A stretch of DNA of 64,000 nucleotides from Ricinus communis (Eukaryota > Streptophyta > Magnoliopsida > Malpighiales > Euphorbiaceae): assembly GCF_019578655.1 (NCBI RefSeq), contig NW_025963464.1:1-64000 (forward strand). The letters run 5' to 3'. Position 1 is the stretch's first letter; each line of letters begins with the position of its first letter. The notes below the pieces were generated by a model, which saw nothing but the letters and a program-made list of their open reading frames with translations, was not told where the DNA came from and did not search any database. The translations under genes and the position numbers were made by a program. This document shows, piece after piece, positions 1 through 10,985 of the stretch.

Positions 1-45
1 CCATTCCCTAGTGCCGGTCCCGGGCCTACAAATGGGGTCGTGACA
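1..45 (+). mobile_element. 3' tip of a family-N LTR
   Basis: The window opens inside the last bases of an LTR. The stretch is homologous to the ends of the LTRs at 4907-4952 and 21415-21460, and it finishes with GTCGTGACA just ahead of a primer-binding site, as a 5' LTR should. The start of this LTR lies outside the window. Confidence 0.8.
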
Positions 46-1034
46 AAGTTGGTATCAGAGCTTAGGTTTAGATTTCCTTCGACCTAGGTTAAGATTCTTG
101 GTACTGTGGAGCTAGGATCAAGTCTTCTTGTTGTTTTCATTGACTCAAGTGTCTCAATTTTCACTGTTAAATCATTCTTTTCTCGTGAGCTTGTCTTTGA
201 TACTGTGTTAAGGATGAGCGTTATATCGATAGCAAGATCTGAAGCACGGTAGACTCGTGCCGTTTCCTTCAAGTGATTAGTGCAGTCCGGCCTTGGATGT
301 TTCGATTGTTGTTTCGATGGTGGGCACTGTAGTCAGAACTAGTGCAGAGCATGGTTACAGTCGTGTCATGAACTGCCTCGTCATTGCATCAGGCATCGCC
401 TTAATGAGTAGCGCCGAAGTTAGTGCGTGGGAAGTCGAGCAGAGCTCAGAGCATTTATGGTTGTGTTTTGTGGTTGTAAGAAGCTTAAGAAAGGTGGTAG
501 GAGTATTTTTCAGACGCTCGGAATCCAGAGAAACTTAAGCGAACATTATTTATTTTTCTAAGTAGAACAAGTGTTTTTTTAAAATACAATATTGCGCCCA
601 GTCTTGAAAGAATTTATTATGGCATTTCACTGTTAGGCATGCACAACTTCATAATTCATTTTTAGGGCATGCATCATACATCGTGCATTGCAACCGTTGG
701 TGATAGGGGGCATCATCACCCTGGTGTGCGATATTGTAAAATTTTATATAAAGAAAATGGCTAGAGATTTTACGATTTTGTAAAAGTATTTTTCAATATA
801 ATAATAACTTCTATCAGTGTTGGTTATAAAGTAAGTAAATATGTAATCTTTCAAGTAAATGGTCTCAGCTTAGGATTCTCTGGATGACAAGCTGAGTTGC
901 TGTGAAGAGTGAATCTGTGGCGCAGTAGGCCCCATGTCGGATAATAGAGGAGACTTCTGGATTTCAGTCAAAGAGGAATTTCGTGTTAGGATGGCATGGT
1001 TTTGTATCGGTTGTCGCGACCAGATGGATGATAT
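46..1034 (+). mobile_element. Family-N 5' leader module, copy 1 (non-coding)
   Basis: This begins with the Met-tRNA primer-binding site and continues as about 1 kb of untranslated sequence. The same module recurs at 1144-2126 with scattered substitutions and small indels. Stops are frequent in every frame and the small open frames are not shared by the two copies, so I see no gag. It reads as the internal leader of a non-autonomous LTR element. The copy ends where homology passes into the hairpin at 1035; both sequences share TGTCATG at that join. Confidence 0.7.
50..61 (+). other. Primer-binding site, initiator-Met tRNA
   Basis: TGGTATCAGAGC is the 12-base complement of the 3' end of plant initiator-methionine tRNA. 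It sits four bases after the LTR end at 45, the normal place for minus-strand priming. Confidence 0.9.
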
Positions 1035-1143
1035 TGTCATGACCCACTCTGTGGACCCGTGACCAGCACTAGAGAATGGGTAGGCTTAAGGTCATCGAAT
1101 CCCGTAGTAAGCTTGTCACGGGTCCACAAAGTGGGTCGTGACA
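1035..1143. repeat. 109-bp hairpin made from an inverted LTR end
   Basis: The 29-base arms at 1035-1063 and 1115-1143 are reverse complements with two visible mismatches, around a 51-base centre. The whole segment is also the reverse complement of the family-N LTR terminus (compare 4860-4952), so an LTR end in the wrong orientation lies between the two leader modules. Its right edge (GTCGTGACA) still serves as the boundary in front of the second primer-binding site. Confidence 0.75.
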
Positions 1144-2126
1144 AAGTTGGTATCAGAGCTTAGGTTTAATTTCCTTCGACCTAGGCTAAGATTCTTGGTA
1201 CTATGGAGCTAGGATCAAGTCTGTCTTGTTGTTTTCATTGACTCAAGTGTCTCAGCCTTCAGTGTTAGAGAGCCTGTCTTTCTTTTCTTGTGAGCTTGTC
1301 CTTGATGCTGTGTTGAAATGAGTGTTGTAGCGATGGGAAGATCTGAAGCGCGACAAACTCGTGCTGTTTCTTCAAGTGATTAGTGTAGGCCGATCCTTGG
1401 ATGCTTCGATTGTTGTTTCGATGGTGGGCACCGCAGTCAGATTTAGTACAGAGCGTGGTCGCAGTCGTGTAATGAACTGCCTCATCATAACATTAGGCAT
1501 CGCCTTAGTGAGTAGCGCCAAAGTTAGTGCGTAGGAAGTTGAGCGGATGTCAGAGGTTTTATGGTTGAGTTTTGTGGCTGTAAGAAGCTTAAGAAAGGTG
1601 GTAGGAGTGTTTTCGGACGCTCGGAGTCCAGAGAAACTTAAGCGAACATTATTTATTTTTCTAAGTAGAACAAGTATTTTCTTTTAAATACAATATTGCG
1701 CCCAGTCCCGAAAGAATTCATTATGACATTTCACTGTAGGCATGCACAATTTCATTTTTAGGACATGCATTATACATTGTGAATTGCAACCCTTGGTGAT
1801 TGGGGGCATCATCACCTTGGTGCGCGATATTGTAGAATTTTATATAAAGAAATGGCTAGAGATTTTATGATTTTATAAAGTATTTTTCTTAGAATATAAT
1901 AAATTTTTATCAGTGATGATTATAAAGTAAATAAATAAGTAAATCTTTCAAGTAAATGGTGTTAGCTTAGGATTCTCTAGATGACAAGCTGAGTTGTTGT
2001 GAGAATGAATCTGTGCCATAGTAGGCCCCATGTTAGATAATAGAGGAGACTTCTGGATTTCAGTCGAAGAGGAATTTTGTGTCAGGATGGCATGGTTTTG
2101 TGTCGGTTATGGAAATCAGATGGATG
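1144..2126 (+). mobile_element. Family-N 5' leader module, copy 2 (non-coding)
   Basis: This is a second copy of the 46-1034 module, in the same orientation, starting with its own primer-binding site. Landmarks shared with copy 1 include the run after the primer site, a TTGCGCCCAGT motif (589 in copy 1, 1694 in copy 2) and the GGATGGCATGGTTTTGT stretch. It continues without a break into the 3' internal module. Confidence 0.7.
1148..1159 (+). other. Primer-binding site, initiator-Met tRNA (second)
   Basis: Identical 12-mer to the site at 50-61, again four bases after a GTCGTGACA end (1143). Two primer-binding sites in one element body indicate a rearranged copy. Confidence 0.9.
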
Positions 2127-2641
2127 GTATGTCATGGATGATGTGATGTGGATGTTAAGGATTTTCTGTACGTGCAAGGGACACGTCATTAGGAAGGGAG
2201 TTGGTGAGAGGATTTTTAGCAGGACCAGAGTTGGCCCTTGTGTGGAGACCCTTGGAATTTATTTTTTTTGGCAGTTTGGTGAGGTGGCGAGCAAGTTGGA
2301 CTTGCCGCCAAGTAATGTTCTTTGAGGTCAAATCCAGTGGTTTGTAGGTCTGGGTTGAGGAAGTGTATTTTGATCCTTTGCTCGTGTTGGACCCTCAGTG
2401 TGTAAAGGTAAGTGAAAATTTGATTTCCAAGGAGTAGTAAGTCAGGATCGCGGATTCTCATATTCGCCAGTTTTGCTTAAGGGTTTTGTCGATGGGTCTT
2501 ATGGTTGAGTTTATTTCTCCCGAGGAAAGTCCCCGAGAAGTCGAGCTGGAGATGAGAGATCCCTATTTTCTTTAGTTTCAGTCTTAGAGTGAAGCCCATT
2601 TTCTTTTAAATTTGAGGACGAATTTTTTTAAGGGGGGAGAA
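2127..2641 (+). mobile_element. Family-N 3' internal module with polypurine tract, copy 1
   Basis: Non-coding sequence that ends in a polypurine tract (AAGGGGGGAGA, about 2630-2640) directly before the LTR start TGTAATACCC at 2642. The purine tract primes plus-strand synthesis in LTR elements. A second copy lies at 4953-5623. Only short frames with stops are present, so the pol region expected just upstream of the tract has been lost or never existed in this family. Confidence 0.75.
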
Positions 2642-4952
2642 TGTAATACCCGGAATTTTTATATTTAATAATAATTATATTAATAATGAGTTATTATTTG
2701 AATTAATTTTATTTTATCTTTATTTGGTCTAGTTCGAGTGATTTAAATGCAAAGTTTGAATTTTAGTATTAGACGAATAAAGGAGTTATTTTTCTATACC
2801 CAATTAGTTTGAAATTTTAAAAATTAATTAAGTAAATTATTGAGAAATAATTATATTTTGGTTATTCAGAATTTTCCCAAATATATATACAACATATATA
2901 TAAATAAAATTATATATTGGAAAATCATGGAAGAATTTGTAAATGATGTTTTTATAAAAGAAATTTCTTGGGAAAATTGGTATTTTAATTAGCTAGTGGT
3001 ATTTAATTTTAAGTTGAAAAATATTTAGTAAATTGATTATTTAATTTAATTGTGTGTTAGGACTAAATTGGAAAATTATTTTTGGATGATGATTAAAAGT
3101 ATAATTTTATTAATATGGGAGTTTAATGAAAATTTGTAAGTTTGGTATTTTTTTGTAAATAATAATGTTAGCAGGGGTATATAGGTAATTATGTATTTTC
3201 TATAATTCTAATTTTAGCCCAAATTAATTAGTTAAGGGCTTAATTGAAAGGCTAGAAAGAAGTTTGGGAGTTAATTGGAAATTCTGCAGGATGAAAATTG
3301 TCGTAATTTAGAAAGTTGAGGGACCTAATTGTAAGAAAGGAAAGTTTGAGGGCCTAAAGTTGATATGGAGAAGAAGAAAAGAGAAGAGAGTGTCGGGGAG
3401 AGAGAAGAAAAAAATCGGGAGAGAGAGGTAGGTGGCAGCCGGAGAAGAGCCCATCGGGGCGTGGGCGGCGTTAACAACAATGTGAGGGAAAAAAAAAGAA
3501 GGGGCAGCGACTTTCGAAGGCTATTCCGGCGTTTCCGACGGCCTTTCCGGCCGATCTTGGTGCCGATCGGCTCCCCTCGAAGAGAGCTTCCTTTTGGCCG
3601 CAGCGGCGTCGGTTTTGGTGGCCGGAGGAGGCAGTTCCGGTGAAGTAGGTGGCAGCCGCGTTTTCAGCTTTTCCGATGAGCTCCGGCGGAGGATTGATGA
3701 TCGGAGGACGTATCCCGACTCTCCTCAGCTCAAGCTTCGCAATGGCACCGATTTCGTGGTGATCAAGCTTCGTTTGCAAATCGACGGCTGAGATTGTCCG
3801 CAAATCTCTCCGGATGATTGGGGACCAGATCAGAAAATCGGAAGCAGGGATCGTTGTCAATGTGTCGTTTCGAGTCCGATGGTGTGTTCGGATCATCGAT
3901 CGGACTCCGGCAGCTAGAAGCGAGTCAACCAAGCGATCAAGCGACTCAGTAATTTTCTCTGGCCCGTTAATTTTGGAATTCTTGGTTTAATTGTGTGTCT
4001 ATTAAATTGTGTTATGTATTAGATGATATTTGTGAGTCAAAATAATTGTCTGTCGGTTTGCATGTCCTTGTGTTTTATGCTGTGTGGCGGAGTCGGGAAA
4101 TTAGTAAAGTCTTGGGGACCCGACTCCCGTTGTGTTAAATTGTTGGATATTTCTAGTGTTTTTCTGGCAGGTCCTGGACCCGTTTTACGAGGTGTAAATG
4201 TCTGCGTTGTAGGGGAGGTTCTGCTAGATTTTCGGTAGAATTCTTAGTCAGTCAGTCCTAGGAATCTAGACCTAGGGTTAATTGTCAATTGTTCAGCATA
4301 ATTGATAAATTGTTTTCCGTGATTAGATGATCTGTCTGTTCAGCTGGCTCCACCCAAGGCACCGGAGCAACGCTAGGAAGTCGCCAATCTGTGAGTTAAA
4401 GTCACTTAATCGTTGCACTATTGCTAAGTCTGAATTTAATATGCTATTTTAGAAATTTATGCTTAATATGATTATTAGCATCACAATATTAATAATTTCA
4501 CTTGATTATTAATTATTGAAAATAATATAATAATTATTATTAGTAACGTTATAATAATACATATATTATTATTTTTCGACACGAATTGCACGTTGCCTTA
4601 CCCTAAATTCTTTATCTTTATTTCGATATGTGTTGAATGATTTCATTAGACATTGATATTTATTAAATGAGATGATTACATTTTGGGAAATGTGGCTTTC
4701 ATAGAACATGCCACCTGATGAGTTACATCAGGACCGCGTAATTTTATGAGTTTCGGGTCTCGCCTAATTTTTCTGGCAAACCGAAGTAATTATGTAAAAT
4801 GTAACTATTAAGATAATTTGTGGCTTTAATAATATTAATGTGAGATGAGATTTGATTGAGTTAGTGAGTGTCAGGCTTATTACGGGATTCGGTGGCCTTA
4901 AGCCTACCCATTCCTTAGTGCCGGTCACGGGTCCACAGAGTGGGTCGTGACA
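2642..4952 (+). mobile_element. Family-N LTR 1 (2,311 bp)
   Basis: This LTR runs from TGTAATACCC after a polypurine tract to GTCGTGACA and so carries the TG...CA ends. The first 700 bases are AT-rich. A purine-rich stretch (3365-3480) follows, then a GC-rich block (3480-3960), then AT-rich sequence to the end. Compared with the LTR copy at 19212-21460 it lacks about 0.9 kb, the part that in that copy holds two minisatellites; the deletion point lies near 4740-4745. No primer-binding site follows at 4953, so this is not an intact 5' LTR. Confidence 0.8.
3594..3960 (+). other. GC-rich conserved LTR segment with a short open frame and a possible splice donor
   Basis: This block is far more GC-rich than its surroundings and recurs at 6460-6825 and 19212-19565. 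All three copies keep the same plus-strand reading around a PDSPQLKLRNG motif (open from 3594 to 3791 in this copy) and all end near a TCGGTAATTTT- or TCAGTAATTTT-like sequence that could be a 5' splice site. It may be a leader exon of the LTR transcript or a captured coding fragment. I do not recognise the peptide, and a GC-rich structured leader is equally possible. Confidence 0.4.
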
Positions 4953-5623
4953 AATAGGACGTGGATGATGTGATATGGATGTTAAGGATTTTCTGTACGT
5001 GCAAGGGACACGTCTTTAGGAAGGAAGTTGGCGAGTGGATTTTTGGCAAAACTAGAGTCAGTCCAGATCTTTCAAAAGAGATTCTTTTCTCTCGAGCAAC
5101 TGAAGACAGCTTTCTGGAAGCAGAGAAGTTGTGCGAACCCGAGTGGGAGCACGTGGAGATTGGTATTAGAGGGTATGTATTTCCTTAAGCATCTCTTGTG
5201 CCAAAAGTGATGTGGTTTGGTAAGGAAGGAAAGTTATGGGGACCTTTGAAATTGTCGGTAGGTTGGTGAGGTGGCATGCAAGTTGGACTTGCCACCAAAT
5301 AATGTTCTCTGAGGTCAATCTAGTATTCATAGGTCTGTGTTGAAGAAGTGTATTTTCGATCCTTTGCTCGTGTTGGACCCTCGGTGTGTGGAAGTAAGTG
5401 AAGATTTGATTTTTTTCGAGTAGTAAGTCAGGATCGCAGATTCTTAGGTTCGTCAGTTTTGCTTAAGGGTTTTGTCGATGGGTCTTGTGGTTGAATTCTG
5501 CTGAGGAAAGTTCCCGAGAAGCCGAGTTGGAGATGAGAGATTCTTATTCTCTTTAGTTTCAGTCTTGGTGTGAGCCCCTTTTTCTTTTAAAATTTGAGGA
5601 TGAATTTTGTAAAGGGGGGAGAA
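4953..5623 (+). mobile_element. Family-N 3' internal module with polypurine tract, copy 2
   Basis: Homologous to 2127-2641 from the shared GTGGATGATGTGAT sequence onward, ending in AAAGGGGGGAGAA before the next LTR at 5624. It lies directly after LTR 1 without a primer-binding site or leader. That gives the order LTR, 3' internal, LTR, as expected after unequal recombination between element copies. No coding sequence. Confidence 0.75.
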
Positions 5624-8127
5624 TGTAATACCCGGAATTTTCCTTTAATAATTGATTATATTAATAATAATTAATAAATAAATTTTTATTTCAATTAATT
5701 TTACTTTTTTTAGTTTTTTATTTTTTTAATTGGTTTAATTTGAAATGATTTAATGGAAATTTTAATGTTAGACAATTAAAGGATGTTTTTATAAAAGAAT
5801 CTTTGGGGAAATTGGTATTTTAATTTGCTAGTGGTATTAAATTTTAAGTCGGAAAATAGTTAACAAATTGGTTAATTAAATTAATTGTGTGTTAGGACTA
5901 AATTGAAAATTTATTTTGGGATGAGGATTAAAAGTATAATTGTAATGAAAATTTGTATGTTTGGTATTTTTATAAATAAATATGTCGGCAAGGATATATA
6001 TGTAATTGTGTATTTTCAATAATTCTATTTTAGCCCAAATTAATTAGTTAGGGGCTTAATTAAAAGGCTATAGAAAAGTTTAAGGGTTAATTGGAAATTT
6101 TGCTGGGCAAAATTGTTGTAATTAAAAAAGTTGACGGACCAAAAGGTAAGAAAGAAAAATTTGAGGGACCAAAAGTCGATTTGAAGGAAAGATAGAAGAA
6201 AAGAAAGAAGGAAGAAGGAAGAGGGAAAAGAAGTCATCGGGGGAGAGAGAAGGAGGCGCAGCAGCGGTGGCGTCAATCGTTGGGGCGCGCGACGAAGCCG
6301 GTCGAGTGTGCTGCTAGCGCTGGTGAGTCCAGCAGCGGCGGCGACGACGTTAGCAGCTAAAAAAAAAAGAAAAGGGGCGTGGTGGCTGTCGGCACCGTTT
6401 TTTACGTCCTTTGGCGGCAAGGTCGGTCATTTTTTGACCCTTGAGTTGAGAGCTTCCTTTTGGTGGCTGAGACGTCGGCTTCGGTGGCCGGAGGTGGGAG
6501 TTCCGGCGAGGTGTTGGTAAAGGCATTTTTTAGCTTTTTCGACGAGCTTCGACGATGGATGGATGATCAGAGGATGTATCCCGACTCTCCTCAGCTCAAG
6601 CTTCGCAATGGCATCGGTTTCATGGCGATCAGACTTCGTTTGCGAATCTACGCCGAGATCGTCCGCAAATCTCCCTGGATGATCGGGGGTCGGATCGAAA
6701 AATCAGAAGTGGGGATCGTCATCAATGCATCGTTTCGAGTCTGATGGTCTGTTCGAATCGTCGATCGGAGTCCGGCAGTTGGAGGCGAGTCGACCGAGCG
6801 ATCAAGCGTCTCGGTAATTTTTTCTCTGGCCCGTTGATTTTGGGAATTCTTTGGTATAATTATGTGTTTATTGAATTGTGCTGTGTATTAGAAAATATTC
6901 ATGAGTTAAAATAATTGTTTGTCGGACTGCCTGCCTTAGTCGTAAATTGTGTTGTGTGAGGGAGTCGGGAAAAATAGTGAAGTCTTGGAGACCCGACTCC
7001 CGTTGTATTAAATTGTTGAATATTTGAAGTATTTTTCTGGCAAGTCCCGGACCTGTTTTATGGAGGGTAAACGTCCGTGTTTTAGGGGAGGTTCTGCCGA
7101 ATTTTCGGTAGAATTTACCCGAGTCAAGATTCTTAGACAGTCAGTCTTAGGAATCTAGACCTAGGGTTAATGGTCAATTGTTTCAGCATTTTGATAAATT
7201 ATTTTCCGTGATTAGATAATCCGTCTGTTCGGCTCGCTCCACCCGAGGCATCGGAGCAGAGAAAAGAGGTTGCCAAAGCTGTAAGTTAAAGTCATATATC
7301 GGTTATGCACGTGTCATGCATAAATTTTTGATTTGCTATCGTGATTATTTTATTGCATGTTTAATTATTATTCATATGTATTATGCTTTTTAATTACTGT
7401 TCATGTATGTTCTTCCTTTATCATTGATTTTATCATTGCATGATGACTCGGGATGGGACGCCAGTAGAACATAAGAGTTTGATGAGGGTTCCGATATAAA
7501 TCCGAGAGTGATGGAAAAGGATAAATAGGTAAATTTAAAAGAAAAGATTAGGACTTGCCCTGGTCGAGTATCGCTCTCTAGGCTTAGTAGAGTGTGGTTG
7601 CCGGAGTAAAGGTCCCTGGTCGAGCATTGCTCTCTAGGCGCCGGCTTATTTGGAAACCTAAGTAACCAGACTGGAGGTAAGGTCCCTGGTCAAGCTTTGC
7701 TCTCTGGGCGCCAGTCTTATTGGAATAAAAGAGCCGAAAGGTTAAGGCTGATAACGAACATTAAGTGACCAGACTGGAGTTAAGGACCCTGATCGAGCTT
7801 CGCTATCTGGGCGCTAGTTCTGTTGGAATGAGATTAGATGAGATGTTAGAGTTGAGGTTAGTCGAGATGTCAGTGTTGAGATTGATCGTGATGTTAGTGT
7901 TGGGATTAGTGTTCTACTGTAGTACTCCGTTTCGTTGTGTGTGAAAATTATTTTATTCAAGCAGGACATGACACGTTTATTTTTGCATGACTTAGTATTT
8001 ATTTCAAATTAAATAAATGTATTATTGAAGTGATTGCAACTGTTTTTAGATATATGATTTTAACTTACTCTCGAGACTGACAGTCTCAATTTTACTGTTT
8101 TTCAGATCCGTGATTATTAGTCAGATC
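5624..8127 (+). mobile_element. Family-N LTR 2 (3' end missing)
   Basis: It starts with TGTAATACCC after the polypurine tract and follows LTR 1 through the AT-rich start, the GC-rich block (6460-6825) and the CTAGACCTAGGGTTAATG stretch near 7155. Then, unlike LTR 1, it keeps a further internal part with a minisatellite and the CTCGAGACTGACAGTCTC motif near 8070. The normal GTCGTGACA end is absent. The sequence stops near 8127 and is replaced by an inverted LTR start. Confidence 0.75.
7558..7830 (+). repeat. Minisatellite inside LTR 2 (CCCTGGTCGAGCATTG core)
   Basis: Four imperfect copies of a roughly 29-base core beginning CCCTGGTCGAG and ending in TCTCTGGGCGCC-like sequence, spaced about 55-110 bp apart. 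The linkers also repeat (for example GTGACCAGACTGGAG). The same repeat is present in five copies at 20384-20690 and is missing from LTR 1. Confidence 0.8.
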
Positions 8128-8241
8128 CGTAAATCATTCCAATTAAATCAAATAAAAATAAAATAAAATTAATTTAAATAAAAACTCGTTATTAATTATT
8201 ACTAATATATTATTATTAAAAGAAAAATTATGGGTATTACA
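8128..8241 (-). mobile_element. Inverted family-N LTR start abutting the satellite
   Basis: Reverse complement of about the first 110 bases of the LTR (compare 2642-2750), ending exactly at the LTR terminus, here read as GGGTATTACA. LTR 2 is therefore bounded by TGTAATACCC on the left and its inverse on the right, a fold-back arrangement. Satellite sequence begins on the next base. Confidence 0.75.
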
Positions 8242-9284
8242 TACGAGGTTATTTTCTAATATTGACAAATATACTCCTTTTACGGGGTTGTTTTATCATA
8301 CTATAAAATTAACTCATTTAAGGGGTTGTTTTCTCATACTCACAAATATACTATAATGACGGGGTTATTTCATTATATTCATAAATATCAGTGATTTACG
8401 GGGTTGTTTGCAAATATTTATAAATATATCCCTCTTATAGGGTTGTTTTCTCATATTAAAAAGTTTACCCTTCTACAAGGATGTTTTCTTAGACTCGCAA
8501 TTACACTACTTTTACGAGATTGTTTTGTCATATTGATAAATATACACGTTTTACGAGATTATTTTCTTATATTGACAAATATACCCTTTTACGGGGTTGT
8601 TTTCTCATACTCACAAATATACCAAAATTAAGGAGTTATTTTCTCTGATTGATAAATACCCTCATATTACGGGGTTGTTTGCTAATATTTATAAATATAT
8701 CCCTCTTACGAGAATATTTTCTCATATTAAAAAATTCATCCTTCTACGAGGCTATTTTCTTAGACTCGCAATTACACTACTTTTACGGGATTGTTTTCTC
8801 AGATTCATAAATATACACGTTTATAGGGTTATTTTTTTATGTTGACAAATATACCCCTTTCACGGGGTTTCTTTCTCATATAATAAAGTTAATCCATTTA
8901 AGGGTCTCATACTCTCAAATATACCAAAATTACGGGATTATTTTCTCCAATTGATAAATATCTCCGTATTACGGGGTTGCTTTCTCATATTAAAAAATTT
9001 ACCCCTTCTACAAGGTTGTTTTCTCAGACTCGCAATTTCACTAAATTAACGGGGTTATTTTCTTAGATTCATAAATATATACATTTTACAGGGTTATTTT
9101 CTTATATTGATTAATATACCACTTTTATGGGATCATTTTCTCATACTAAATTATTAGCACTATTATGGTGTTGTTTTCTCAAATTCATAAATATACACGT
9201 TTTACGGGGTTATTTTCTTATGTTGACAAATATACCCTTTTTACGGGGTTGTTTTCTCATATAATAAAGTTAACCCATTTAAGG

Positions 9285-10985
9285 ATCTCATACTCTCAAA
9301 TATACCAAAATTACAGGATTATTTTCTCCAATTGATAAATATCTCTATATTACAGGGTTGTTTTCTCATATTAAAAAATTTACCCCTTCTACAAGGCTGT
9401 TTTCTCAGACTCGCAATTTCACTAAATTAATAAGGTTATTTTCTTAGATTCATAAATATACACATTTTACAGGGTTACTTTTTTATATTGATTAGTATAC
9501 CACTTTTACGGGATCATTTTCTCATACTAAATTTTAGCACTATTATGGTGTTGTTTTCTCAAATTTGTAAATATACACGTTTTACGAGGTTATTTTCTTA
9601 TATTGACAAATATACCCCTTTTACGGGGTTGTTTTCTTATATTATAAAATTAACCCATTTAAGTGGTTGTTTTCTTATACTCACAAATATACAAAGATTA
9701 CGGGGTTATCTTCTCCGATTGATTAAAATCCTCGTATTCCGGGGTTATTTTCTAATATTTATAAATATACCTCTCTTACAGGGTTATTTTTCCAGATTAA
9801 AAAATTTATCCCTTCTATGAGGCTGTTTTCTCAAACCCGCAATTACACTACTTTTACGGATCTATTTTTTCAGATTCATAAATATACACATTTTACGGGT
9901 GTTATTTTCTTATATTGAGAAATATACGACTTTAACGGGGTCGTTTCTCATATTATATTATTAGCACTATTCTAGAGTTGTTTTCTCAAATTCATATATA
10001 CACACATTTTACAGAGTTATTTTCTTATATCTCCTATTACAGGGTTGTTTTTCACATTATAAAATTAACTCATTTAAAGGGTTATTTTCTCAAATTCATA
10101 AATATACACGTTTTACGGGGTTATTTTCTTATGTTGACAAATATACCTCTTTTACGGGGTTGCTTTCTCATGTAATAAAGTTAACCCATTTAAGGGTCTC
10201 ATACTCTCAATTATACCAAAATTACGGGATTATTTTCTCCAATTGATAAATATCTCCGTATTACGGGGTTATTTTCTCATATTAAAAAATTTACCCCTTC
10301 TACAAGGCTGATTTCTCAGAGTCGCAGTTTCACTAAATTAACGGGATTATTTTCTTAGATTCATATACAGGGTTATTTTCTTATATTGATTAATATACCA
10401 CTTTTACGAGATCATTTTCTCATAGTAAATTATTAGCATTATTATGGTATTGTTTTCTCAAATTCGTAAATATACACGTTTTACGAGGTTATTATCTTAT
10501 ATTGACAAATATGCCCCTTTTACGGGATTGTTTTCTCATATTATAAAATTAACCCATTTAAGTGGTTGTTTTCTTATACTCACAAACATATAAAAATTAC
10601 GGGGTCATCTTCTCCGATTGATTAAAATCCTCGTATTTTGGAGTTTTTTCTAATATTTATAAATATACCCCTCTTACGGGGTTATTTTTTCCAATTAAAA
10701 AATTTATCCCTTCTATGAGGCTGTTTTTTCAAACCCGCAATTACACTACTTTTACGGAGTTATATTTTCAGATTCATAAATTTACACGTTTTATGGGTGT
10801 TATTTTCTAATATTGAGAAATATACGACTTTAACGGGGTCGTTTCTCATATTATATTATTAGCACTATTCTAGGGTTGTTTTCTCAAATTCATATATACA
10901 CACGTTTTACAGAGTTATTTTCTTATATCTCCTTTTACGGGGTTGTTTTTTCACATTATAAAATTAACCCATTTAAAGGGTTGTT
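9285..10985. repeat. Segmental duplication of about 0.9 kb inside the satellite
   Basis: The sequence from about 9285 to 10085 is repeated from about 10195 to 10985. Shared private variants include the truncated AAGGGTCTCATACTCTC subunit and the deleted CTTATATCTCC subunit near 10030 and 10930. The offset is about 900-910 bases, more than two higher-order units, so local unequal exchange copied a multi-unit block. Confidence 0.7.

Noticed and set aside
50..61. tRNA gene suggested by the match to initiator-Met tRNA
   Set aside because: Only 12 bases match, in the antisense sense, directly after an LTR end; it is a primer-binding site, as are 1148, 25600, 35025, 38671 and 48247.
3365..3932. 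Two opposing open frames (3365-3643 plus, 3471-3932 minus) as genes
   Set aside because: They lie in the purine- and GC-rich part of an LTR, overlap each other, and their ends are not conserved in LTR 2 and LTR 3.
6040..6520. Minus-strand 126-codon frame and plus-strand 70-codon frame in LTR 2
   Set aside because: Low-complexity purine/pyrimidine-rich LTR sequence; no homologous frame in LTR 1.
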